This document shows positions 7,867 to 16,370 of a stretch of 57,621 nt of DNA, piece by piece (the first letter of the stretch is position 1; each line of letters begins with the position of its first letter). The notes beneath the pieces were generated by a model. It saw nothing but the letters and a program-made list of their open reading frames with translations. It was not told where the DNA came from and did not search any database. A program made the translations under genes and the position numbers. This DNA comes from Cellulomonas sp. Leaf334 (GTDB taxonomy: Bacteria > Actinomycetota > Actinomycetes > Actinomycetales > Cellulomonadaceae), in NCBI RefSeq assembly GCF_001424195.1, contig NZ_LMOO01000011.1, positions 229 to 57,849 on the forward strand. The letters run 5' to 3'.

Positions 7867-8649
7867 GTGTCCAGCCTGACGTTCACGCACATCGGGGGCC
7901 CGACGGCACTCCTCGAGGTCGACGGCTGGCGCATCCTGACCGATCCGACGTTCGACGCCCCCGGCCGGACCTACGCGTTCGGCTGGGGGACGTCGTCGCG
8001 CAAGACGGCCGGTCCGGCGCTGTCCGTGGAGGAGGTGGGTCCGGTCGACGCGGTCCTGCTCAGTCACGACCACCACGCGGACAACCTCGACGACGCCGGT
8101 CGCGCGATGCTCGCCGGGGTCCCGACGGTCCTCACGACCGTTCCGGGCGCCCGCCGGCTGGGCCCTCCAGCCGTGGGCCTGCACCCGTGGGAGGTGACGA
8201 CGCTGACGCACCCCGACCGGCCGACGCTGACGGTCACGGCGACTCCCGGCCGGCACGGTCCCGTCGGCGCACAGGCGCTCGTGGGTGCCGTCACCGGCTT
8301 CGGCCTGACGTGGGAGGGCCAGGAGCACGGGGCGGTGTGGGTCACCGGTGACACGGTGCTGACCTCCGAGGTGCGTCGGGTACCGGAGCGACTCCAGGTG
8401 GGCACGGTGGTCGTGCACCTGGGCGGGGTCCGGTTCCCCACGACCGGCCCCCTGCGCTACACGATGACGGTCGCGGACGGGCGCGAGCTGTGCCGGTCGC
8501 TCAGACCGCGCACGGTCCTGCCCGTGCACCACGAAGGGTGGTCGCACTTCCTGGACAGCGCGGCGGCGCTGGAACGGCCGGAGCTCGCGCCCGACGGCGG
8601 GACCACCGTGTGGGCGGAGCCCGGCAGGGCGGTGCCCGTCGAGGTGTAG
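7867..8649 (+). CDS. MBL-fold (UlaG-like) metallohydrolase
   Basis: The 260-residue protein shows the beta-lactamase-like strands LTFTHIGGPTALLEVDGWRI and LTDPTFD, and the metal motif LLSHDHHADNLDDAGR (H67, H69, D72). The usual His after the Asp is replaced by Asn, and one residue is inserted, so this is H-x-H-x2-D-N rather than HxHxDH. GDTVL and PVHHEGWSHF supply later ligands. The GTG start lies two bases after the hydrolase stop with no ribosome site of its own, implying reinitiation. Substrate is unknown. Confidence 0.78.
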   Translation: MSSLTFTHIGGPTALLEVDGWRILTDPTFDAPGRTYAFGWGTSSRKTAGPALSVEEVGPVDAVLLSHDHHADNLDDAGRAMLAGVPTVLTTVPGARRLGPPAVGLHPWEVTTLTHPDRPTLTVTATPGRHGPVGAQALVGAVTGFGLTWEGQEHGAVWVTGDTVLTSEVRRVPERLQVGTVVVHLGGVRFPTTGPLRYTMTVADGRELCRSLRPRTVLPVHHEGWSHFLDSAAALERPELAPDGGTTVWAEPGRAVPVEV

Positions 8650-8709
8650 GCGCGTCCGTCAATCCGGCGGTCTCCCGCAGGGGACGAGTCCAGCCGGTAC
8701 GTTGCGGGC

Positions 8710-9198
8710 GTGACGACCACCGGGCCCGACGCCGCCGAGGCGTTCCTGCGCGACTTCCTGTCCACCGCCACCCCGCAGCAGCGGCACACGTTCGTGCGCC
8801 GCACCAACTACGACGACGGCACCGACCGCCTCCGGTTCGTGCTCGACGACGCGTCCACGGACCGGGCGACGGCGCTGGCCGCGTACTGGATGCTCGGTGC
8901 GGGCTACTACGCCCAGTACGCGACGGTCGACGACGCAGCGGACTACGAGCGGCCGACGTGGGAGCTGCTGCGCGTCGTCGAGCAGCGGTACGCCGACGGG
9001 TTCTGGGCGGACCACGGGATCGGCTTCGACCCGACCGACGACGAGGGCGACGACTGGACGACGGAGTACTCCGAGGTCGTCCGACCGATCCCGGACGCGA
9101 TGCGTGAGCCTGTCGCCGGGGAGCCCGTCGACGACGACGACACCGAGGACGGTCTGCCCCTCGACGTCTACGAGCACTACGAGGCTCTCGTCGACTGA
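8710..9198 (+). CDS. DUF4274-like protein
   Basis: The acidic 162-residue soluble protein has a core resembling DUF4274 (AEAFLRDFLSTATPQQRHTF, then ATALAAYWMLGAGYYAQYA and YERPTWELLRVVEQRYADGF). The C-terminus is a run of Asp/Glu. DUF4274 proteins often occur as immunity-like or stand-alone proteins of unknown role; no toxin partner is present here. The start is a GTG after a GCGGGC stretch, with a weak ribosome site. Confidence 0.55.
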   Translation: MTTTGPDAAEAFLRDFLSTATPQQRHTFVRRTNYDDGTDRLRFVLDDASTDRATALAAYWMLGAGYYAQYATVDDAADYERPTWELLRVVEQRYADGFWADHGIGFDPTDDEGDDWTTEYSEVVRPIPDAMREPVAGEPVDDDDTEDGLPLDVYEHYEALVD

Positions 9199-9205
9199 GC
9201 GCGGC

Positions 9206-9550
9206 TCAGGCCCGGCTGCGCCGCCAGCTCAGCATCACGAACAGGTCCCGCTCCCCGCGGGCACCTTCGAGGACGGCCCGTGCGACGGCCGGCTCCCCGG
9301 CCTGCTCGCAGGACCACAGCTCGAAGTCCATGGTCTGTGACCACCCCTCGGGCAGGTAGCCGAGGACCGTGTCACCGTCGACGACCTTCACGACGTCGTG
9401 CGCGGTGCGTGCCAGCACGACGGCGAAGCCGCGCTCGGACCGGTGGGCCCGAGACGGAGCGGCATCCTCGACGAACCCGCGCACACGCACGGGCACGTGC
9501 CCGCCGCCGGCGGGCACCAGCCGACCGGGCATCCGGGTCGTCGGGTCCAT
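9206..9550 (-). CDS. Conserved hypothetical protein
   Basis: The 114-residue soluble protein has no hydrophobic segment. The middle reads VRVRGFVEDAAPSRAHRSER, then GFAVVLARTAHDVVKVVDGD and TVLGYLPEGWSQ, which faintly recalls a HIRAN-type strand order ending in a GYLP turn. I do not recognise the family with confidence. It is tail-to-tail with the DUF4274-like gene and divergent from the DGPF/ECF operon. Confidence 0.5.
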   Translation of the reverse strand: MDPTTRMPGRLVPAGGGHVPVRVRGFVEDAAPSRAHRSERGFAVVLARTAHDVVKVVDGDTVLGYLPEGWSQTMDFELWSCEQAGEPAVARAVLEGARGERDLFVMLSWRRSRA

Positions 9551-9648
9551 GCGCGGAAACTACTCCCGCTCGACGCGTAGAGAAACTCCGGACCGCTCCG
9601 TTCTTCGAGTGCCAGTGCCAGTCTGGGCACGACGAAGGAGGAGCAGTC

Positions 9649-10089
9649 ATGGCCAAGTACCTGCTGATCGTGGACTTCCAGAGCGGTCCCGACGAGTCCC
9701 CGATGTCCGAGTGGACCGACGACGAGGTCGCCGCGCACCTGAACTACTACGGCCGGCTGAACGCGGAGCTGATCGCCAACGGTGAGCTCGTCGGTGGCGA
9801 GGTCCTCACGGGTCCCGACCTGGCGAAGGTCGTGCGGTCCGACGGCGTCACGCCGGTGATCACGGACGGCCCGTTCCAGGAGTTCAAGGAGTGGGTCGCG
9901 GGCTACCAGATCGTCGACGTGGAGTCCGAGGAGCGCGCTCTGGAGATCGCCGGGCTCGTCTCGGCGGTGCCGGGGCGCGGCGGGGTCCCGACGCAGCAGC
10001 CCATCCAGGTGCGCCGGATCATGGACGACGGACCGTCGGGCGTCGAGGAGATGAACGCGTACCTCGAGACGGCGAGCAACCCGCGCTGA
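9649..10089 (+). CDS. DGPF-domain (YciI-like) protein of the ECF42 pair
   Basis: The 146-residue protein has the YCII/DGPF fold: N-terminal KYLLIVDFQ strand, GGEVLTGPDLAKVVRSDGV, and the name-giving VITDGPFQEFKEWVAGYQIV. AAGGAGG sits seven bases before the ATG. Such proteins are the standard neighbours and targets of ECF42 sigma factors; their biochemical role is unclear. The sigma gene starts two bases after this stop. Two shorter DGPF genes lie at 56741-57453. Confidence 0.85.
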   Translation: MAKYLLIVDFQSGPDESPMSEWTDDEVAAHLNYYGRLNAELIANGELVGGEVLTGPDLAKVVRSDGVTPVITDGPFQEFKEWVAGYQIVDVESEERALEIAGLVSAVPGRGGVPTQQPIQVRRIMDDGPSGVEEMNAYLETASNPR

Positions 10090-10091
10090 AC

Positions 10092-11261
10092 GTGTCCCGC
10101 GACGTCGAGGACCTGCTGCGCGAGCTGGCGCCGCAGGTCCTCGGCACGCTCGCGCGCCGGTGGGGCGACTTCGACGCCGCGGAGGACGCGGTGCAGGAGG
10201 CCCTGATCGCGGCGGCACGGCACTGGCCGGTCGACGGCGTCCCGGCGCAGCCGCGCGGGTGGCTGCTGCAGACGGCATCACGACGGATGGTCGACCAGTG
10301 GCGCAGCGACACCGCCCGCCGGGACCGGGAGCTCCGGGTCTCCGCGGAACCGGCGACCGGTATGACCACCGAGGTCGACGACACCCTGACGGTGCTGTTC
10401 CTGTGCTGCCACCCGCTGCTGACACCCACGTCCGCGATCGCGCTGACCCTGCGCGCGGTGGGCGGGCTGACCACCGCCGAGATCGCCCGCGCGTTCCTGG
10501 TGCCCGAGGCGACGATGGCGCAGCGGATCAGCCGGGCCAAGCAGAGGGTCGCGGGCGAACGCTTCTCGATGCCGTCGTCCGACGAGCGCCCCGACCGGCT
10601 CCGCAGCGTGCTGCGCGTCCTCTACCTGATGTTCAACGAGGGGTACACCGACCTCGCCCGGGCAGACCTGTCCGAGGAGGCGATCCGCCTGGCCCGTCAC
10701 GTGCGGGCCGCCGACGACGACCCCGAGGTCGCCGGTCTGCTCGCCCTGATGCTCCTGACGGACGCCCGACGCCCTGCGCGGACCGATGCGTCGGGCGCCC
10801 CGGTGACTCTGGCCGACCAGGACCGGAGCCGGTGGGACCGCGCCACGGTGGCGGAGGGGACCGCGCTGCTCGACGGGGCGATCGGTCATGGAGCCGTGGG
10901 CGAGTACCAGCTGCAGGCGGCGATCGCGGCTATCCACGACCGGGCGCCCACCGCGGACGCGACGGACTGGCCGCAGATCCTCGCGCTGTACGAGCTGCTG
11001 GAGCGGATGACGGGCAGCCCCGTCGTGACGCTCAACCGCGCGGTCGCCGCGTCCATGGTCGGCGGCCCGTCGGCCGGGCTGGCCCTCCTCGACGGTCTCG
11101 ACGAGTCGCTCCCCCGCCTCGACCAGCTCCGCGCCCACCTGTTCGAGCAGGCGGGCGACCACGACCGGGCGCTGCACCACTACCGCCGGGCGGCCGGCCG
11201 GGCGACGAACGTCGCGGAACGCCGGTACCTCGACGCGCAGGTGGCGCGGCTCGTGCCGTGA
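10092..11261 (+). CDS. ECF42-type RNA polymerase sigma factor with C-terminal extension
   Basis: The 389-residue protein begins with sigma-70 region 2 (LARRWGDFDAAEDAVQEALI, then PRGWLLQTASRRMVDQWR) and region 4 (LTLRAVGGLTTAEIARAFLV, then PEATMAQRISRAKQRV). It is followed by about 210 residues of helical DUF6596/TPR-like extension (LRVLYLMFNEGYTDLARADL, then FEQAGDHDRALHHYRRAAGR). This is the ECF42 layout. In that group, the extension is thought to replace the anti-sigma factor, and DGPF genes are the known targets through a TGTCGA / CG[AT]C promoter. Exactly such a promoter precedes the DGPF genes at 56741. The start is GTG 10092, right after the DGPF stop. Confidence 0.88.
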   Translation: MSRDVEDLLRELAPQVLGTLARRWGDFDAAEDAVQEALIAAARHWPVDGVPAQPRGWLLQTASRRMVDQWRSDTARRDRELRVSAEPATGMTTEVDDTLTVLFLCCHPLLTPTSAIALTLRAVGGLTTAEIARAFLVPEATMAQRISRAKQRVAGERFSMPSSDERPDRLRSVLRVLYLMFNEGYTDLARADLSEEAIRLARHVRAADDDPEVAGLLALMLLTDARRPARTDASGAPVTLADQDRSRWDRATVAEGTALLDGAIGHGAVGEYQLQAAIAAIHDRAPTADATDWPQILALYELLERMTGSPVVTLNRAVAASMVGGPSAGLALLDGLDESLPRLDQLRAHLFEQAGDHDRALHHYRRAAGRATNVAERRYLDAQVARLVP

Positions 11262-11277
11262 CCGGTCGCCGTGTCCC

Positions 11278-12087
11278 TCAGCCGAGCAGCGCCTGCATCC
11301 TCGTGCGGACCAGCCGCGCCGCGCGCTCGGGCGCCAGGCGGGCGAGGACGTCCAGGACGGCCGCGTCCTTCCCGACGGTGACCCGGTAGGCGTCCCGTTC
11401 GACGGCGTCGAGGATGCGTCGCGCGGCCGCCGGCGCCGGCGTCATCAGCTTCTCCACCTTCCGCGCGGTCGCCCCGGAGACCTCCGGCGCGCGCACCCCG
11501 GAGTTCTCGACGATCCGTGTGCGGGTCGCTCCCGGGAACACGACGGTGACGGACACCGACGTGCCGGCCAGCTCGGCGTGCAGCCCCTCCGTGAGGAGCC
11601 GGAGCGCCGCCTTCGACGCCCCGTACGCGGTCTGCCGGGGCACGGGCAGGAAGGCGCCCATGCTCGACACGTTCACCAGGTGCGCACGGGGCCTCGCGAC
11701 GAGGTGCGGCAGGAACGCCTTCGTCGTGTGCACCGGCCCCCAGAAGTTCACCGCCATCACCCGCTCGATGTCGGCGTACCCCAGGTCGAGCAGCGGGACG
11801 AACGGCTGGATGATCCCGGCGCAGTTGATCAGGCCGTCGACCTGACCGTGCTCGTCGACGACGGCCGCGGGGAGCGCCTCGACGGCCGCCCGGTCGGTGA
11901 CGTCGACGACGTGCGTCGAGAGCCTGTCCGCCCGCGCACCGGCCCGGTCGGCGGTCGCACGCAGGTGGTCCGGCGTGCGGCTGACCGCGGCGACCCGCGC
12001 GCCGCGTGCGAGGAGCCCGAGCACGAGCTCACGGCCGATGCCGTCGCCGGCACCGGTCACGACGACCGTCGTCCCTGCCACCTTCAT
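11278..12087 (-). CDS. Short-chain dehydrogenase/reductase
   Basis: The 269-residue protein is a classical SDR with the cofactor motif VVVTGAGDGIGRELV, NCAG at the fourth strand, Ser in VNVSSMGAF and catalytic YGASK. The C-terminal EKLMTPAPAAARRILDAV segment is typical of SDRs annotated as oxidoreductases of unknown substrate. ATG 12087 (MKVAGTTVV) is chosen over the in-frame start at 12120, because it is close to the first strand. It is convergent with the sigma-factor gene. Confidence 0.85.
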   Translation of the reverse strand: MKVAGTTVVVTGAGDGIGRELVLGLLARGARVAAVSRTPDHLRATADRAGARADRLSTHVVDVTDRAAVEALPAAVVDEHGQVDGLINCAGIIQPFVPLLDLGYADIERVMAVNFWGPVHTTKAFLPHLVARPRAHLVNVSSMGAFLPVPRQTAYGASKAALRLLTEGLHAELAGTSVSVTVVFPGATRTRIVENSGVRAPEVSGATARKVEKLMTPAPAAARRILDAVERDAYRVTVGKDAAVLDVLARLAPERAARLVRTRMQALLG

Positions 12088-12139
12088 CGCCCGGCGCCCC
12101 CTGCCGATCTGCTGCGCCACCGTACTGCGGCGGACCGTG

Positions 12140-12177
12140 GACGCCGAGCCCTGCCGCGTCCGGCGAGGCTCGGCGTC
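12140..12177 (-). terminator. Hairpin terminator after chitinase
   Basis: GACGCCGAGCC and GGCTCGGCGTC form a perfect 11-bp stem around a 16-base loop, 16 bp beyond the chitinase stop codon and before the SDR start. It probably separates the two minus-strand transcripts. Confidence 0.6.
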
Positions 12178-12192
12178 GACGGCTCCTTCCGG

Positions 12193-13485
12193 TCAGGCCG
12201 GCAGCCAGAGCGCCAGGACGTTCGGCGGCTCCCAGCCCGGCAGCGACGTGTGCGACTGGCGGCAGGTGTAACGCGTGCCGGAGTAGGTGACGACGTCGCC
12301 GACCTTGTACGACGTGTACGCCGCCCACGAGCCGCTGGGCGACGTCGGAGTCGGCGAGGCGGTCGGGGTGGGCGTCGGCGTCGATGTCGGCGTGGGGGTC
12401 GGCGTCGGAGTCGGGAACGTGCCGCCGATCAGCGACCGCACGTTGTCGCCGAACGTCCAGCCCTTCGACCCGTCCCAGTTGATCGACCAGGTCATGAGCC
12501 CCTTGGGTGCCCCGCCGAGCTGCGACCAGGCCTGGGAGACGAGCGCCGGGCTCATGTACCCGCCTCCGGCGCCGACCTGCGCCGGGAGACCGGGGACCTG
12601 CTTGTCGAACGGCACCCGGATCGTCGTGCCCTGCACCGTCAGGCCCGCGTCGAGGCACCGGGTCTGGGCGACGAAGCCCGCGACCGTGCCGGCGGCGTAG
12701 GAGTTGCCCGCGCAGTCGTACATGGAGCCGTTGTAGTACTGCATGTTGAGCCACCAGAGGCGGCCGTTGTCGGCGTACTTCTTGATGATCGGCAGGTAGG
12801 AGCCCCAGATCGACCCGTAGACCACCGCGCCGCCCGTCACGTAGGCGGTCTCGGGTGCCATGGTCAGGCCGAACCCGGCGGGCATCGCTGCGAGGACCCC
12901 GTCGATGATGCGGACGAGGTTCGCCTGCGACGTGGACAGCGTGCCGATGCTGCCGGAGCCGGTGAGCCCGGCCTCGATGTCGATGTCGATGCCGTCGAAG
13001 TTGTTGGCCTTGAGGATCGGCACGATGGTCGCGACGAAGCGGTCCGCGACGGCCGCCGACGACAGGTCGATGCTGGCGTTCGCCCCACCGATGGACAGGA
13101 GGATCGTGTGCCCCTGCGCCTTCGCCGCGCAGATCTGGGCCGGCGTCGGGACGTCGACGCCGGTGTCCATGCCGTCGGCCCACCTCACGGTGCCGTCGGG
13201 GAGGATCACGGGGAACGCCGCCATGAGCACGTTGTAGCCGTGCTGCGCCTGGCGGGAGTCGTCGATGGGGATGTAGCCGAGACCGGGGTGGACGCTGGAG
13301 TTGTCCCAGCTCTCCCAGTAGCCCTGGAGGACCTTGCCGGTCGGTCGGGACTTCTGCGCACAGGTGTCGGCGGCGCTGGCCGCGGACGCGTTGACGGTCA
13401 GACCGACGGTGGCGACGAGGCCGGTGGCGACCACCGCTGAGAGCAGAGCGGTGGCGAGGCGGCGTGGATGGACGGATCGAGGCAT
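12193..13485 (-). CDS. Secreted GH18 chitinase with C-terminal CBM5
   Basis: The 430-residue precursor has a Sec signal peptide (RRLATALLSAVVATGLVATV, cleavage near residue 39). A GH18 barrel follows with the substrate-assisted catalytic motif NNFDGIDIDIE (E171 acid, D164, D167, D169) and MQYYN and MTWSINWD near the active site. A Pro-Thr linker of PT repeats (about residues 333-372) leads to a CBM5 module with AAYTSYKVGDVVTYSGTRYT then CRQSHTSLPGWEPPN. It hydrolyses chitin or fungal-wall chitin oligomers outside the cell. GGAGGG lies seven bases before the ATG. A long hairpin sits in its leader region. Confidence 0.93.
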   Translation of the reverse strand: MPRSVHPRRLATALLSAVVATGLVATVGLTVNASAASAADTCAQKSRPTGKVLQGYWESWDNSSVHPGLGYIPIDDSRQAQHGYNVLMAAFPVILPDGTVRWADGMDTGVDVPTPAQICAAKAQGHTILLSIGGANASIDLSSAAVADRFVATIVPILKANNFDGIDIDIEAGLTGSGSIGTLSTSQANLVRIIDGVLAAMPAGFGLTMAPETAYVTGGAVVYGSIWGSYLPIIKKYADNGRLWWLNMQYYNGSMYDCAGNSYAAGTVAGFVAQTRCLDAGLTVQGTTIRVPFDKQVPGLPAQVGAGGGYMSPALVSQAWSQLGGAPKGLMTWSINWDGSKGWTFGDNVRSLIGGTFPTPTPTPTPTSTPTPTPTASPTPTSPSGSWAAYTSYKVGDVVTYSGTRYTCRQSHTSLPGWEPPNVLALWLPA

Positions 13486-13804
13486 GGCGAAACCCTCCGA
13501 GAGCGAACGGACGGACGATTCGGCACCCGACCGTCACGAGGAGGGATGCCGCGGGCGAGCACGACGACGTCGTTGTCGTCGCGCTCGGCCGTCCGGGAGG
13601 GCGGACGACCTGCGGATGACCGTATTGCCCGGGGCCGGGTGAATGGAAGGGGTCCTAACAAAACCACGACATCTACGCTGGTCACGGACACGGCGTCGCG
13701 CTCCGCGCACGGCATCGCGTCCGGGGTGCGGTCCGGCGACCTGTCCGCCATCGTGACTTTCAGTGGCGAGACGTCACGCCGACCCCACGACAGGAGCCGC
13801 ATCC
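13486..13804. other. Intergenic region between divergent chitinase and CPBP operon
   Basis: This 319-bp gap holds no gene. It contains a 32-nt near-perfect hairpin at 13556-13587 (CGAGC, CGACGAC, loop GTCGTT, GTCGTCG, GCTCG with one A/C mismatch), 70-100 bases upstream of the chitinase start. On the minus strand, a TACGGT element near 13618-13623 could be a -10 box. On the plus strand, AGGAG at 13791-13795 is the ribosome site of the CPBP gene. I see no copy of the 12-bp chitinase direct repeat known in Streptomyces. Confidence 0.5.
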
Positions 13805-14650
13805 GTGTCCACCAGCTCTCCCTCGACGTCCGGCTGGACGGCCTTCTGGAACCGGGGCGGGTGGTGGCGAGCGGCGCTCGTCGCCGTCGTCTACCTGGCC
13901 CTCTACCTGCTCGGCGGCCAGCTGGTCGGCCTCCTGTTCGGCGACCAGGTCGACCCCGACAACCTCTTCGCGACACCGCAGAGCGTCTTCTTCGGCCTGT
14001 TCCTCCCGCTCGCCATCGGCGCCGTGGTGCTCATCGCGTTCGTGGCCTCGCTGCACTGGTTCCCGGCGCTCTTCGCCCGTCAACCGATCGGTGGCCGGTG
14101 GTGGATGTGGCTCGCGCCTGTCGCCGTCGTCGTCGCGATCCTCCTGCGGCTCTTCGGCATCGACTACGGGTCGTACGCGGCCGGGGTGGTGGCGGTGACG
14201 TTCGTGTCCGGGCTGCTGGTCGGCTTCGTCGAGGAGATCCTCACCCGGGGCATCGCGGTGAAGATGCTGCGGGACGCAGGGAAGTCCGAGTGGGTGGTGA
14301 TGGTGGTCTCGTCGCTGATCTTCGGCCTGCTGCACGCCTCGAACATCCTGGGCGGCCAGGAGATCCTCACCGTCGCGCTGACCGTCGTCTTCGCCTTCGG
14401 CTTCGGCATCTGCATGTACCTGACGCTGCGCGTGACCGGGAACCTGATCTGGCCGATGCTCCTGCACGGCCTCTACGACCCGACGCTCTTCCTGGCGACC
14501 GGAGGCATCGACGAGGTCCACTCGGGCCCGCAGAGCGAGCTCCTCACGCTCGCCGGTCCGTCCAACATGATCTTCATCCTGATCGCGGTCGTCGGGCTGA
14601 TCTTCGTGCGCGGCCGCGTGAAGCCGACCCACGAGGGCGTCGTTGCATGA
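13805..14650 (+). CDS. CPBP-family intramembrane glutamic protease
   Basis: The 281-residue protein has about seven to eight membrane helices. The ABI/CPBP motifs are present: VGFVEEILTRGIAVKML (EE pair plus R), VVSSLIFGLLHASNILGG (FxxxH) and a final PMLLHGLYD His motif. In prokaryotes this family processes or confers immunity to bacteriocins, or acts as an intramembrane peptidase. The GTG start at 13805 follows AGGAG with nine bases. Its stop overlaps the start of an ABC ATPase, so it is the first gene of a three-gene operon with an ABC exporter. Confidence 0.85.
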   Translation: MSTSSPSTSGWTAFWNRGGWWRAALVAVVYLALYLLGGQLVGLLFGDQVDPDNLFATPQSVFFGLFLPLAIGAVVLIAFVASLHWFPALFARQPIGGRWWMWLAPVAVVVAILLRLFGIDYGSYAAGVVAVTFVSGLLVGFVEEILTRGIAVKMLRDAGKSEWVVMVVSSLIFGLLHASNILGGQEILTVALTVVFAFGFGICMYLTLRVTGNLIWPMLLHGLYDPTLFLATGGIDEVHSGPQSELLTLAGPSNMIFILIAVVGLIFVRGRVKPTHEGVVA

Positions 14651-15558
14651 TCGTCACCACGGCAGGTCTGGGTCGGACGTACGGGCGCAAGAGAGCGGTC
14701 GACGACGTGAGCTTCACGCTGCGACCCGGTCGGCTGACCGGCTTCCTGGGTCCCAACGGCTCGGGCAAGTCCACGACGATGCGCCTCATGCTCGGCCTCG
14801 ACCGCGGGGACGGCCGCACCGAGTGGGACGGGCAGCAGCTGCGCGACCTGCCGGTCCCCGCCCGCGCGGTCGGGGCACACCTCGACGCCAAGGCCTTCCA
14901 CCCGAAGCGGACCGTCCGCCGGCACCTGATGATGCACGCGGCGGCGAGCGGCGTCGGCGCGCGTCGGGTCACCGAGGTCCTCGACCTCGTCGGCCTCGGG
15001 TCCGTGGCCGACGACTCCCCCGGCGGGTTCTCGCTCGGGATGGCCCAGCGGGTCGGTCTGGCGACGGCGATCCTCGCCGAGCCGGACGTGCTCATGCTCG
15101 ACGAGCCCTCGAACGGGCTGGACCCGCAGTCGATCCAGTGGCTGCGGGAGTTCCTGCGCGCGTACGCGCACGCCGGCCACACCGTCTTCGTGTCCAGCCA
15201 CCTGCTGCCGGAGATGCAGCTCATGGCCGACCACGTGGTGGTCATCGGGCGCGGCACGGTCCTGGCCGACCAGTCCGTCGCCGACTTCGTCGACCGCAGC
15301 ACGTCCAGCCAGGTCCTCGTGCGGGTCGCGGACACCGCGGCGGTGCTGGGCGCCGCCACCCGCGCCGGCCTCACGGCGGTGTCCGAGGGCCCCGACGGCG
15401 TGGTGGTGACGGGCGCGTCGACCGAGCAGGTGGGGCTGCTGGTGCACGAGACCGGGCAGCCGGTGCGCGAGCTGGTCGCCCGGAACGCCTCCCTCGAGCA
15501 GGCGTTCATCGACCTGACGCGGGACGCGCAGGAGTACACCGGCGGGGAGGTGGCCTGA
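14647..15558 (+). CDS. ABC transporter ATP-binding protein
   Basis: The 303-residue protein has Walker A GPNGSGKST, a degenerate signature GFSLGMAQRVGLA (in place of LSGGQ), Walker B VLMLDEPSNGLD and the H-loop SSHLL. The C-terminal 80 residues are the accessory domain seen in NatA/BcrA-like exporters. It overlaps both neighbours (ATGA on each side): the CPBP protease upstream and its permease downstream. A peptide or bacteriocin-type export/immunity function is inferred from this grouping. Confidence 0.88.
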   Translation: MIVTTAGLGRTYGRKRAVDDVSFTLRPGRLTGFLGPNGSGKSTTMRLMLGLDRGDGRTEWDGQQLRDLPVPARAVGAHLDAKAFHPKRTVRRHLMMHAAASGVGARRVTEVLDLVGLGSVADDSPGGFSLGMAQRVGLATAILAEPDVLMLDEPSNGLDPQSIQWLREFLRAYAHAGHTVFVSSHLLPEMQLMADHVVVIGRGTVLADQSVADFVDRSTSSQVLVRVADTAAVLGAATRAGLTAVSEGPDGVVVTGASTEQVGLLVHETGQPVRELVARNASLEQAFIDLTRDAQEYTGGEVA

Positions 15559-16274
15559 TGGAGGGCATGCGCCGGGCCGTGCTCTTCGAGGTGCGCCGCG
15601 TGACGTCGGTGGGGTCCACCTGGATCCTGCTGGGACTGATCTTCCTGGTGGGTCTGGCGACGAGCCTGAACCAGCTGCGGGGCGAGACCTCAGCCGCCGA
15701 CTTCCCGCTCGGTGCCGTGAACCACCTCACCGCGGGAGGCGTGGTGGCGGCGGCCGTCGGAGCGTCCGCGATCGGCGCCGAGCTCCGCTGGAACACCCTG
15801 CGCGCGCTCTACACGGCCTTCCCGCGGCGCACGGACATCGTCCTGGCGAAGGTCGGGGTGGTCGTCGTGCTGCTCGTCGCCCTGAGCATCGTGTGCACCG
15901 TCGTGGACACCGTCGTGACCAGCGTGGCCGCCGGGGGGACCGGCTTCGACGGTGCGTGGTTCGGGCTCGGCACGCGCTCGGCCCTCGTGCTCGTGTGCTG
16001 GGGCGTGATCGGCTTCTCGGTCGCCGCGCTCACCCGCAGCCAGGTCGCGGGGTTCCTGGTGCCGGTCGCGGTGGCCTACATCGTCGAGATCGGGCTCCTG
16101 TCGATCTTCCCGTCGAACACGCTCGCCTCCGTGCTGCCGTTCATCAACGCGTCCGAGGCGACCTCCGTGGGGATCCCGGCCGTCGAGGCGTTCGAGCGTG
16201 CCGCGGTGTTCGGTGGCTGGGCCGTCGTCCTGCTCGTCGCCGCCGTCGTGGTCCTGCGCCGCCGGGACGCCTGA
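15558..16274 (+). CDS. ABC transporter permease (ABC-2 type)
   Basis: The 238-residue protein has six predicted membrane helices: helix 1 near STWILLGLIFLVGLATSL, helix 2 at LTAGGVVAAAVGASAIGAEL, then RWNTLRALYTAFPRRTDIVL as the cytoplasmic coupling loop. Two central pairs follow, and a last helix VVLLVAAVVVLRRRDA. The ATG overlaps the ATPase stop. It completes the CPBP-ATPase-permease operon. Cargo is unknown. Confidence 0.85.
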   Translation: MEGMRRAVLFEVRRVTSVGSTWILLGLIFLVGLATSLNQLRGETSAADFPLGAVNHLTAGGVVAAAVGASAIGAELRWNTLRALYTAFPRRTDIVLAKVGVVVVLLVALSIVCTVVDTVVTSVAAGGTGFDGAWFGLGTRSALVLVCWGVIGFSVAALTRSQVAGFLVPVAVAYIVEIGLLSIFPSNTLASVLPFINASEATSVGIPAVEAFERAAVFGGWAVVLLVAAVVVLRRRDA

Positions 16275-16319
16275 CGGAGCCGGGCGCCGCATCGCCGGGA
16301 CTTGCCACCCTCGTCGCGA

Positions 16320-16339
16320 AACGATAGTTTTCTATCGTT
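16320..16339. promoter_or_regulatory. 20-bp palindrome AACGATAG-TTTT-CTATCGTT
   Basis: Perfect 8-bp arms around TTTT lie 32 bp before the DUF2975 gene. The right arm also forms a weaker inverted pair with CAATAG at 16342-16347 (CTATCG-TTAAT-CAATAG), giving three half-sites. This fits cooperative binding by the HTH protein encoded as the second gene of the operon. It could also hide the core promoter. AAGGAG at 16358 is the ribosome site. Confidence 0.6.
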
Positions 16340-16370
16340 AATCAATAGATCGCGATGAAGGAGCTCCACC

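Noticed and set aside
12345..12415. GTCGGCGTCGG repeats
   Set aside because: They encode the PT linker between GH18 and CBM5.
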